From the NCBI GenBank assembly GCA_964492555.1, contig CAZBKQ010000011.1, positions 1 through 60,789 on the forward strand: DNA of 60,789 nt, in the 5' to 3' direction. The first letter of the stretch is position 1, and each line of letters starts with the position of its first letter. The notes under the pieces were generated by a model. It did no database searches and was not told the DNA's origin. It saw only the letters and a program-made list of their open reading frames with translations. The translations under genes and the position numbers were made by a program. Shown piece after piece: positions 1 through 6,731 of the stretch. Source of the DNA: GCA-2709075 sp964492555 (lineage in GTDB: Bacteria > Pseudomonadota > Alphaproteobacteria > MPNO01 > UBA2964).

Positions 1-71
1 CCGTCTACCAGCGCCTGGTACCAGTCATTGGTGATGTAATGCGATGTCTGTGAGGGATCATGCCGTGACAT
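1..71 (-). CDS. Start of a probable ring-hydroxylating dioxygenase beta subunit (partial)
   Basis: An ATG at 69-71 opens a leftward frame that stays open to the window edge and encodes about 23 residues (MSRHDPSQT... ...DWYQALVDG). It begins 2 bases after the stop of the Rieske alpha-subunit gene, so the two are almost certainly co-transcribed. In two-component aromatic dioxygenases the small NTF2-like beta subunit usually follows the alpha subunit. The assignment rests on position and on a plausible beta-type N-terminus only. The rest of the gene is outside the window, so another small protein is possible. Confidence 0.5.
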   Translation of the reverse strand, partial: MSRHDPSQTSHYITNDWYQALVD

Positions 72-73
72 GT

Positions 74-1438
74 TTATACCTCCCGCGCGATGGTCAGTTC
101 GGGCTCCGCCTTCATCAGCCGCCTATATTCCCGCATGGTCTCGCGCAGGAACACCTCATCGGTCGAGGGGCCGACGATATAGCCGTTCTCGTCTTTTGTG
201 ATGCGGCCTTCGATCCCCATGCCGCGATGCATATAGACCCATTCATCTTCCTCCGCCGCCAGCCCGACCTGTATCTGTTCGAAATTCATCAGATCGTCGA
301 GCTCTCCGAAATTGGGGAAGCTTTCCTGGGTCCGCATGCGGAGCGCATTGATGTCATCGACCGCGCCATGCAGTTCGTTTTCGTCATCGACGACCGCCGT
401 GCCCCACCAGGTGGTATCGGTTTCGGTCAGAGAGACCGGCTGGCTGACCTGCACGTGATTGCCGAGGATATGAAGGTTCGGGAAGACGTTGATATTAACC
501 GGCTCGGATGAGGCGAGGTCCAGCACCGCATCGGCCTTGTCGCCGAGTTCCGTGCGCAGCTTCTCCTCATAATGCTCCATCCCGGGATGCGGTCCTTCGA
601 TGTCCCAGAGCGCGCCGGGCCGTTTTTCGAGCGCCGGGCGCTTGTCCTTATAGTGATGGCCGTTGCCGAAATATTTCAGATACATCGGCGCGGTATCGGG
701 GCTGTTCTTGTAAAACGCCATGCCCTTTTCGGCGTCCGCCCCGGCCTTCTGCCGGTTTTCCATCGCCAGCAGCGACCGGTGGGAGAAGATCACGTGATAG
801 CCGTCGCAGCTATTATCGTAGAGGAGCTTCCAGTTGCCATTGAATTTCAGCCGGTTGGCGTCGCAGAACGCCACCGTGCCGCCGGGGTGGCGGTCGAGCC
901 ATTCATCCAGCGGCCCCTTCACTCCGCCGAGATAGTCCTCCAGCGACGGCGCCTCCATATTCAGCGTGCCGAAGATGAAGCCGCGATAGGACTCAACCCG
1001 TGGCACCTGGGCGAGGTTGAACTTCTGATCGGAAAAATCGTCCGCATAGCCTTCCGGCCAGGGCACGCCGGAGAGCTTGCCGGTATTGAAAAAGCTCCAC
1101 CCGTGATAGGGGCAGGCGAAGCTCTTCGCCTTGCCCTGCGCTTCCCGGCAGACGGTCGATCCCCGGTGGGTGCAGCGGTTATAGAGCGCGCGGATCTTCC
1201 CGTGTGAATCGCGCGTCACGATGATCGGCCGCAGCCCCAGCTTCGACTGGATGAAGTCATCGTTTTCCGGGATCTGGCTTTCATGGGCGAGAAAGACCCA
1301 TACCGCGCCCCAGACTTTTCGCATTTCCTCACGGAAGATCGCCTCATCCGTGTAGATCAGCCGGTGGACCTTGTCCTCCTGTACCAGCTGGTCCCAGTCA
1401 TAAAGGCCCGACGTGCCGATTGGATCGTGAATATTCAT
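74..1438 (-). CDS. Rieske aromatic ring-hydroxylating dioxygenase, alpha subunit
   Basis: A 454-residue protein with the two-domain layout of catalytic alpha subunits. The N-terminal Rieske [2Fe-2S] site is CTHRG near residue 87 followed by CPYHGW about 20 residues later. The C-terminal mononuclear iron site shows the D-x(2)-H-x(4)-H pattern in CDGYHVIFSH (about residues 212-220). Such enzymes use electrons from a reductase to insert O2 into an aromatic ring or to N-/O-dealkylate. Its partners here are a glutamine-synthetase-like gene upstream and a probable beta subunit 2 bases downstream. This order resembles aniline dioxygenase clusters (Atd/Tdn type), although the true substrate cannot be read from the sequence. 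No ferredoxin or reductase gene is visible in the window. Confidence 0.9.
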   Translation of the reverse strand: MNIHDPIGTSGLYDWDQLVQEDKVHRLIYTDEAIFREEMRKVWGAVWVFLAHESQIPENDDFIQSKLGLRPIIVTRDSHGKIRALYNRCTHRGSTVCREAQGKAKSFACPYHGWSFFNTGKLSGVPWPEGYADDFSDQKFNLAQVPRVESYRGFIFGTLNMEAPSLEDYLGGVKGPLDEWLDRHPGGTVAFCDANRLKFNGNWKLLYDNSCDGYHVIFSHRSLLAMENRQKAGADAEKGMAFYKNSPDTAPMYLKYFGNGHHYKDKRPALEKRPGALWDIEGPHPGMEHYEEKLRTELGDKADAVLDLASSEPVNINVFPNLHILGNHVQVSQPVSLTETDTTWWGTAVVDDENELHGAVDDINALRMRTQESFPNFGELDDLMNFEQIQVGLAAEEDEWVYMHRGMGIEGRITKDENGYIVGPSTDEVFLRETMREYRRLMKAEPELTIAREV

Positions 1439-1465
1439 CTATTTGCCCGTGCAATGTTGGCGGCT

Positions 1466-1535
1466 CCGGCCCGCTCCCCCTCCCGGTCACCCGATAGGAT
1501 ACTCACGTGGGTAGCCGGGAGGGGGAGCGGGCCGG
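1466..1535. repeat. Intergenic hairpin repeat, copy 1
   Basis: A 70-base inverted repeat between the glutamine-synthetase-like gene and the Rieske alpha gene. The outer arms pair perfectly over 21 bases (CCGGCCCGCTCCCCCTCCCGG with its complement). The helix is extended by ACCC/GGGT around a 16-base loop, gataggatactcacgt. The same element with nearly the same loop occurs at 5107-5186, and a divergent relative at 54714-54775. It has no T-run and sits inside a predicted operon, so it is more like a REP-type dispersed palindrome than a terminator. A role in mRNA stability or partial attenuation is possible. Confidence 0.8.
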
Positions 1536-1551
1536 TACAGATTGTACAACA

Positions 1552-3036
1552 TTAGAAGAAATCCAGATATTCGTCGCGTTCCCAGCCCGACACGCCATTG
1601 CCGGCATCATCCGGCGCGTGATCGGCGATATAGGCCTCATACCGGGCAAGCTCGGCCCGTTTCAGCGCGACATAGTAATCGACAAAAATATCGCCGAACT
1701 GCTCGCGGAATAGCGCGCTTTTATCCAGCGCGTCCAGCGCGTCGCCGAGATTCGTGGGCAGCATCGGCCGGTCGGCTTCATAGGGTTCGGGATCGGCCTC
1801 CCACGGTTCGGCTTCGGCCTCGATCCCGGCCAGCCCGCAGACGATTTGCGAGGCCATGAACAGATAGGGGTTGGCGGCGGGCTCGCCGATGCGGTTTTCG
1901 ACCCGGGTCGCGGGATCGTCCGGTCCACCAAGGACGCGCAGCATCGCGCCGCGATGGTCATAGCTCCAGGCCGCGCGGTCCGGGGCGAGCGAATTCGGCT
2001 TGAAACGCTGGTAGCCGTTGACGGTGGGGGTGGAAAAGACCGTCGCTTCCGCCGCATGGTTCAGCAATCCGGCGAGATGCTGGCGGCCCATCGGTGAGAA
2101 CACATCCGCGCCGCTCGCCGGGGTACAGAGATTTTCTCCGGTTGCGGCATGGCTGAGCGATTGGTGCAGATGCCAGCCGCTGGTGTAGTAGCCGTCAAAA
2201 GGCGGCTTGCACATAAAGGTCGCGAAATAGCCATGGCGGCGGCATATCTGGCGCGTCGCGGTCCGGAACAACAGAAAATTATCCGCCGCCGTCAGGGCGG
2301 GCAGCGCGGCGAAAGTGCATTCGATCTGGCCCGGCCCATATTCGTTTTCGATCGACCGCAGCGGAATGCCCAGCAATTCATAGGCCTCCGCCAGCTCGTT
2401 CAGCAACGGCTGGATCAGATCCATATTGGTTTCGGAATGGTAGGAATAACCCGGCTCCACCGGCAGGGTCTCAATCGCCCGGCCGCGCTGACCCGGCGCG
2501 CCGGTATTTTCCTCCGTATAATCGGCTTCGATCCGGCGCAGATACCATTCGACCTCCAACCCGACCGTCAGCGATGTTTGCTGCGCGCCGAGCCGCAGCG
2601 CCTGTTCCTTGAGACGCCGGCGGGAGGAGAAATGAAACGGCTTTCCGTCGGTGAAATACTCGTCGCACATTACCCAGGCGACGCCGTCCGTCCACGGAAG
2701 AGGGCGAAAGGTCGCGGGATCGGGCACCAGGACGATATTGGGCGATCCGGTCATTTCCTCCAGATCCATGCCGCCGCCACGCACGAAGGAGCGGAAAACC
2801 CGCCCGCCGCTGGAGTCCAGCGTGAAAGTCGCGACATTGGTGGTATAGCCGTCCTCGAGCGCGTCCCAGAAAATGCGGAGCGGCACCAGCTTCGCCCGTG
2901 CCTGGCCGTGACTGTCCGACCAGACCATCCGCACCATGCGGGTGCGCACAGCGGTAATCGTGTTCTTTATGGTATCGACATGGCTCGCTGCCTGTTCGCC
3001 CCATAGCCCGTGCCGTTCTATAAATCCGCTGCTCAT
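1552..3036 (-). CDS. Glutamine-synthetase-like ATP-dependent glutamate-amine ligase
   Basis: A 494-residue member of the glutamine synthetase superfamily. Conserved active-site blocks are present in order: GLEVEW (about residue 157), NEYGPGQIE (about 226), SGWHLHQS (about 285), NGYQRFKPNS then RVENRIGEP (about 377) and NPYLFMAS. The metal-binding glutamates and the ammonium/amine-site region are therefore intact. The family includes true GlnA and gamma-glutamyl ligases for amines (PuuA, IpuC, AtdA1/TdnQ). Because a Rieske dioxygenase alpha subunit follows directly, a role in gamma-glutamylating an amine before oxygenation is the best guess. The Gln-amidotransferase gene (AtdA2/TdnT type) usually found with such systems is not seen here. 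Confidence 0.85.
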   Translation of the reverse strand: MSSGFIERHGLWGEQAASHVDTIKNTITAVRTRMVRMVWSDSHGQARAKLVPLRIFWDALEDGYTTNVATFTLDSSGGRVFRSFVRGGGMDLEEMTGSPNIVLVPDPATFRPLPWTDGVAWVMCDEYFTDGKPFHFSSRRRLKEQALRLGAQQTSLTVGLEVEWYLRRIEADYTEENTGAPGQRGRAIETLPVEPGYSYHSETNMDLIQPLLNELAEAYELLGIPLRSIENEYGPGQIECTFAALPALTAADNFLLFRTATRQICRRHGYFATFMCKPPFDGYYTSGWHLHQSLSHAATGENLCTPASGADVFSPMGRQHLAGLLNHAAEATVFSTPTVNGYQRFKPNSLAPDRAAWSYDHRGAMLRVLGGPDDPATRVENRIGEPAANPYLFMASQIVCGLAGIEAEAEPWEADPEPYEADRPMLPTNLGDALDALDKSALFREQFGDIFVDYYVALKRAELARYEAYIADHAPDDAGNGVSGWERDEYLDFF

Positions 3037-3118
3037 CTGTCGCCGCTATCCTGTTAAGTCCCCGCACGATAATGCATTTGCGCATCCTGAGAAACGGAGG
3101 GCGTCGGGCGGGCGGCAA

Positions 3119-3240
3119 TGCCCCTCCCTTGACCCCCCTCCCCGGAGGGGAGGGGGACCAAAGAAGACTGCGGCAATATAACTTTTCCCCTCCTCCGCCT
3201 GCGGGGGAGGGTTAGGGAAGGGGTAAAAGGGCCGAACGCC
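3119..3240. repeat. Two GC-rich palindromes in the divergent intergenic region
   Basis: The 260-base gap between the divergent glutamine-synthetase-like gene and the amidohydrolase gene has no convincing gene. It contains a palindrome near 3132-3157 (CCCCCTCCCC facing GGGGAGGGGG) and a weaker C-rich/G-rich pair at about 3186-3226. The first matches the element at about 57958-57982. These are dispersed palindromes of a type common between genes in alphaproteobacteria. Promoters for both flanking genes should also lie here, but none is clear. Confidence 0.65.
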
Positions 3241-3296
3241 GGAAAGTCCCTATCCCGCTGTTGCGGTTCGGAAAAGCGGAAGGTAGCTTGCAGTTT

Positions 3297-4169
3297 ATGC
3301 GTTACTGTCAGGGGCCAGACCCCGATACCAAATCACCGGATTTTGTTGCGCCGGCCAATGCCTGCGATGCGCACTGCCATGTATTCGGCCCTGCGGCCAA
3401 ATTCCCCTTTGCCGAGGGACGCAGCTATACCCCGCCGGATTCGCCCTTTGAGGCCTTTCAGGATCTGCAAAAGACGCTCGGCCTTTCCCGCGCGGTGATT
3501 GTCCAGGCGACCTGCCACGGGACCGACAATACCGTGACGCTTGACGCCATCGAACGGTCGAACGGGCGCTATCGCGGCGTCGCCATCGTCGATGACGGCT
3601 TTACCGAAGATCAGTTCCGCGAAATGGATGCGGGCGGTATAAGGGGCGTACGATTTTCCTTCGCCCGCCATATCGGCAATGCGCCTGACTTCACCCTGGT
3701 CAACCGGGTCGTGGAGAAGATCGCGCCGCTGGGCTGGCACGTCGTCATCTATATGGAGGCGACAGACATTATCGAAAACGCCGATACGCTCTCGGCCATG
3801 CCCGTGCCGGTGGTGATCGATCATATGGGGCGGGTGCAGACCAAAAACGGTGTCGAGCAGGAGGCGTTCCAGCTATTGCTCGGATTGCTGCGCGGGCGCG
3901 ATGATTTCTGGGTCAAGATTTGCGGCGCGGAACGGATTTCATCCGGCGGCCCGCCCTATCATGACGCGGTGCCGTTTGCGCAGGCTTGTATCGAGGCGGC
4001 GCCGGACCGGGTACTGTGGGGCACCGACTGGCCGCACCCCAATATCGAGGGGTTGATGCCGAATGACGGCGATTTGATGAATTTACTGCCGCTTTACGCG
4101 CCGGATGAGGCTGTGCGGAACCGCATTCTCGTCGATAATCCGGCGCGGCTTTACGGGTTTGACGATTAG
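3297..4169 (+). CDS. Amidohydrolase, 2-pyrone-4,6-dicarboxylate lactonase-like (LigI family)
   Basis: A protein of 290 residues with the amidohydrolase_2 fold. It has the N-terminal metal motif DAHCHVFGP, the strand-end motif IDHMGR, a KICGAERIS segment and the terminal WGTDWPHPN motif. This set is typical of LigI-type lactonases that open 2-pyrone-4,6-dicarboxylate to 4-oxalomesaconate. I chose the ATG at 3297. A TTG at 3261 would add 12 unconserved residues. The gene starts a rightward three-gene set with an HpcH/HpaI aldolase and a LigJ-like hydratase, which supports a role in a protocatechuate 4,5-cleavage-type lower pathway. A related lactone could also be the substrate. Confidence 0.85.
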   Translation: MRYCQGPDPDTKSPDFVAPANACDAHCHVFGPAAKFPFAEGRSYTPPDSPFEAFQDLQKTLGLSRAVIVQATCHGTDNTVTLDAIERSNGRYRGVAIVDDGFTEDQFREMDAGGIRGVRFSFARHIGNAPDFTLVNRVVEKIAPLGWHVVIYMEATDIIENADTLSAMPVPVVIDHMGRVQTKNGVEQEAFQLLLGLLRGRDDFWVKICGAERISSGGPPYHDAVPFAQACIEAAPDRVLWGTDWPHPNIEGLMPNDGDLMNLLPLYAPDEAVRNRILVDNPARLYGFDD

Positions 4170-4187
4170 ACAGGAAGGAAAGACCAG

Positions 4188-5099
4188 ATGGCTGATATTC
4201 CCCGCCTGAACGGCGTTATCAAGGCGCTGGAGGCCGGACAACCGACTTTCACCGCGTTCGCGACACCGGATGTGCCGAGCGCCGTCGCGTTCAGCAATAA
4301 CACCGATTATGACGGCATCGTCTTTGAGATGGAGCACAACCCGTGGGACGGGCCGGTGCTGCGCGATTGTCTGCAATACATGTTGAACCGGGGCCAGATC
4401 GCCAAGGCGGGTTCGATCGCGCCGATCGTCACCCCGATGGTGCGCGTGCCGCCCAACGGCAATGAAATGGCACAGTTTCAGGCCAAGCAGGCGCTTGATC
4501 TCGGTGTCTATGGCGTCGTCTGGCCGCATATCAGCTCGGTAGAGGAAGCCTATAACGCGGTCGCGGCGTGCCGCTATCCGCGCCTGGCCGACAAGCCGCT
4601 ATACGAACCGGCCGGTATTCGCGGTGACGGCCCGACCCAGGCGGTGCGCTATTGGGGTCTCTCGCAACAGGAATATTACCAGAAGGCCGATGTCTGGCCG
4701 CTCGCCCCGGAAGGCGAAATTCTGGTGATCCTGATGATCGAGGATACCAAGGGCATCGCGGCGCTCGACGATATTCTGAAAAACGTGCCGGGTGTCGGCG
4801 CGGTGCTGATCGGCGAAGGCGATCTCAGCCAGGAGTTGGGCTATCCGCGCCAGTATGAGCACCCGGTGGTGCTGGATGCGATGAAGAACATCGTCGATAC
4901 CTGCAAGGCTAACAATGTCGCGGTCGGCCATCCGCATGTGAATGCCGGCAACGCGCAACGCATTCTGGATGAGGGGTACACCTTCTTGATGTGTGCGGCG
5001 GGCCGTTCGCTGGCAGGTCTGGAAAAGGGGCTGGAGCTTTCGGGACGCAAGGCGCTGGTTGCCGACAAGGGCGATCCGAACAACGAGCCGTCATACTGA
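4188..5099 (+). CDS. HpcH/HpaI family aldolase
   Basis: A 303-residue class II pyruvate-type aldolase. It shows FEMEHNPWD (the E-H segment that holds the catalytic histidine), the strand motif GVVWPHISSVEEA, the metal-ligand region MIEDTKGI and the second ligand region GEGDLSQE. The family cleaves 4-hydroxy-2-oxo acids to pyruvate or glyoxylate-type products plus an aldehyde or oxo acid. A strong Shine-Dalgarno (AGGAAGGA, at about 4171) precedes the ATG, 18 bases after the upstream stop. Lying between LigI-like and LigJ-like genes, it may perform the final aldol cleavage of 4-carboxy-4-hydroxy-2-oxoadipate, a step usually done by the unrelated LigK/GalC fold. That is inference. Confidence 0.85.
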   Translation: MADIPRLNGVIKALEAGQPTFTAFATPDVPSAVAFSNNTDYDGIVFEMEHNPWDGPVLRDCLQYMLNRGQIAKAGSIAPIVTPMVRVPPNGNEMAQFQAKQALDLGVYGVVWPHISSVEEAYNAVAACRYPRLADKPLYEPAGIRGDGPTQAVRYWGLSQQEYYQKADVWPLAPEGEILVILMIEDTKGIAALDDILKNVPGVGAVLIGEGDLSQELGYPRQYEHPVVLDAMKNIVDTCKANNVAVGHPHVNAGNAQRILDEGYTFLMCAAGRSLAGLEKGLELSGRKALVADKGDPNNEPSY

Positions 5100-5106
5100 A
5101 TTAAGT

Positions 5107-5186
5107 CGGTACCGGCCCTCTCCCCCTCCCGTCCACCCATAAGGATACTCCCGTGGGTGGACGGGAGGGGGAGAGGGCCGGTACCG
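5107..5186. repeat. Intergenic hairpin repeat, copy 2 (perfect 32-bp stem)
   Basis: Two 32-base arms (5107-5138 and 5155-5186) are exact reverse complements around the 16-base loop ataaggatactcccgt. The loop and the inner ACCC/GGGT pairs match copy 1 at 1466-1535. The element fills nearly the whole gap between the aldolase and the ligJ-like gene and lies 24 bases upstream of the latter's start. It has no T-run. It could form a very stable intercistronic RNA hairpin that affects processing or relative expression. Confidence 0.85.
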
Positions 5187-5210
5187 CGACCTTTAAAGGG
5201 AGAAATATCC

Positions 5211-6221
5211 ATGATTATCGATTGCCACGGCCATTACACGACCGAGCCCGATGCGCTGACGCATTACAGGAAAACACAGCTGGAGGCGCTGGACGCCGAT
5301 CCGTCCTTTCTGCCGACGCGGGCGGATCTGAACATTTCGGACGATGAAATACGCGAGCGGCTGGAACCCAACCAGATCAAGCTGCAGCAGGAACGCGGCA
5401 CCGATATGACCATCTTTTCGCCGCGCGCGGTGGGGATGGGGCATCATCTCGGCACCGAACAGACCAGCTATTACTGGGCGGAAATCTGCAACAACATGAT
5501 CCGCCGGGTGTGCGATCTCTATCCGGAACGGTTCGTTCCGGTTTGCCAGTTGCCGCAATATCCCGGCGTCGAGCCCAAGAACTGCATTCCGGAACTGGAA
5601 CGCTGCGTCAATGAGATGGGCTTTATCGGCTGCAACGTGAACCCGGATCCGTCCGGCGCCATGTGGACCGACCCGCCGATCACCGACAAATGGTGGTATC
5701 CGCTGTGGGAGAAAATGTGCGAGCTGGACGTGCCGGGCATGCTGCATGTTTCCGGGTCCTGCAACCCCAACTTCCACCATACCGGGGCGCATTATATCGC
5801 CGGTGACACCACGGTTTTCATGCAGCTGATCCTCGGCGATCTGTTCAAGGATTTTCCGACGCTCAAATTCATCATCCCGCATGGCGGCGGCGCGGTGCCG
5901 TTCCATTGGGGCCGTTATCGCGGCCTCGCGCAGGATATGGGCAAGCCGACCCTGGACGAACATTTGCTGCAGAATGTCTATTTCGATACCTGCGTCTATC
6001 ACCAGGCCGGTATCGATTGCATGACCAAGGTCATTCCGACCGAAAATATTCTTTTCGCTTCCGAAATGGTCGGCGCGGTGCGGGGGGTCGACCCCACCAC
6101 CGGGCATAATTATGACGATACCAAGCGTTATATTGACGGGACGCCGAACCTGACGGACGCGGAAAAGACGCAAGTCTTCAGCGAAAACACACTCAAGGTG
6201 TTCAGCCGTCTCAAAATCTGA
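5211..6221 (+). CDS. ligJ: 4-oxalomesaconate hydratase-like amidohydrolase
   Basis: A 336-residue protein closely resembling LigJ of the protocatechuate 4,5-cleavage pathway. It has the N-terminal metal site IIDCHGHYTT, NPDPSGAMW, HVSGSCNPNFHHTGAHY, the strongly conserved IPHGGGAVPFHWGR and FASEMVGAVRG, which contains the acid/base glutamate. LigJ hydrates 4-oxalomesaconate to 4-carboxy-4-hydroxy-2-oxoadipate. The start at 5211 is supported by a Shine-Dalgarno (AAAGGGAGA) and by alignment with the family N-terminus. The longer in-frame extension would run into the hairpin repeat. It is the last gene of the set and is followed by a strong terminator. Confidence 0.88.
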   Translation: MIIDCHGHYTTEPDALTHYRKTQLEALDADPSFLPTRADLNISDDEIRERLEPNQIKLQQERGTDMTIFSPRAVGMGHHLGTEQTSYYWAEICNNMIRRVCDLYPERFVPVCQLPQYPGVEPKNCIPELERCVNEMGFIGCNVNPDPSGAMWTDPPITDKWWYPLWEKMCELDVPGMLHVSGSCNPNFHHTGAHYIAGDTTVFMQLILGDLFKDFPTLKFIIPHGGGAVPFHWGRYRGLAQDMGKPTLDEHLLQNVYFDTCVYHQAGIDCMTKVIPTENILFASEMVGAVRGVDPTTGHNYDDTKRYIDGTPNLTDAEKTQVFSENTLKVFSRLKI

Positions 6222-6242
6222 CGATTTCGCCTAACAGCCGAT

Positions 6243-6283
6243 CGGCCCGCTCCGTTGATCCGGGGCGGGCCGTACTCTTTTTT
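6243..6283 (+). terminator. Rho-independent terminator after the ligJ-like gene
   Basis: A 12-bp GC-rich stem (CGGCCCGCTCCG with CGGGGCGGGCCG, one G-U pair) and a 6-base loop are followed by tactctttttt. It lies about 20 bases after the stop codon. Confidence 0.85.
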
Positions 6284-6364
6284 CAGCGTCAGAATCGTCA
6301 ACCGATTCCGCACAATGTGCGCCTGACCGGCCAAATATGCATCTAATTGTCAAAAATCGGTCAC

Positions 6365-6550
6365 ATACAATATGTAGCGTGCATTTCGCGGGTGGAACAG
6401 TGATCCGTGGATAACTTCGCCGTAAGTCACGGTAATTTATAGTTTTTCCACAGGTGAGCCGGCAAATATCGACCGGTTGCACACCGCTCTTCCACAGTCT
6501 TCCCCACAAAATATTGTGTCTTTATGACAATTAGACACCAATTATTGTTG
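6365..6550 (+). promoter_or_regulatory. NrdR-box-like sites upstream of nrdA
   Basis: Three sites resemble the 16-base NrdR consensus (acaCwAtATmTwGtgt, recalled from the family). They are 6365-6380 (atacaatatgtagcgt), 6504-6519 (ccacaaaatattgtgt, about 14 of 16 matches) and 6535-6550 (acaccaattattgttg, about 11 of 16). The last two are exactly 31 bases apart, the usual three-helical-turn spacing of paired NrdR boxes. The second one overlaps the predicted -35 element. NrdR represses ribonucleotide reductase genes when dATP is high. The outlying first site is weaker evidence. Confidence 0.7.
6406..6496. promoter_or_regulatory. DnaA-box-like cluster upstream of nrdA
   Basis: Three 9-mers resemble the DnaA box TTWTNCACA. 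They are 6444-6452 (TTTTCCACA, exact to the relaxed consensus), 6406-6414 (minus strand TTATCCACG, one mismatch) and 6488-6496 (TCTTCCACA, one mismatch). DnaA controls nrdAB in E. coli, so a regulatory role is reasonable. Binding is not proven. Confidence 0.5.
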
Positions 6551-6577
6551 ACGAGAGGATTCACTCTGGTGCATGAT
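6548..6577 (+). promoter_or_regulatory. Candidate nrdA promoter with a GANTC site in the spacer
   Basis: TTGACG at 6548-6553 is followed after 18 bases by CATGAT (6572-6577). A GATTC (GANTC) at 6558-6562 lies between them. The -35 overlaps the downstream NrdR-like box, which fits repression by occlusion. GANTC is the CcrM methylation target in alphaproteobacteria and is read by GcrA, which is encoded in this window. The -10 is a poor match to the consensus. Confidence 0.45.
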
Positions 6578-6590
6578 TCTTTATCCCAAG

Positions 6591-6693
6591 AGACGCCATG
6601 AAACAGAAGTTTCACGTCTGCGCGGGGCCCCTTTCGGGTTCGGACAGGCGAATGCAGCCGGACTCCGCGTTTTTTAGGCGATTGAGGGGTTAA
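6591..6693 (+). other. nrdA leader: 5' hairpin and possible 31-codon leader ORF
   Basis: A hairpin at 6591-6619 pairs AGACG/CGTCT and TGAAAC/GTTTCA around an AGAA loop with a 3-base bulge. It would sit close to the 5' end of the nrdA transcript. An ATG at 6598 inside it opens a 31-codon frame ending at 6693, 38 bases before the nrdA start. The frame has only a weak upstream purine stretch (AAGAGA). Whether it is translated is unknown, so I do not call it a gene. Confidence 0.3.
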
Positions 6694-6731
6694 CGGGGTT
6701 GTTGAGTATTTTGAGTACGGGAGGATCAGGG

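Noticed and set aside
6222..6731. Chromosomal replication origin upstream of nrdA
   Set aside because: DnaA-like boxes are present, but the neighbours are not those of known alphaproteobacterial origins (hemE, parAB, dnaA). There is no long AT-rich unwinding element. DnaA control of nrdAB explains the boxes better.
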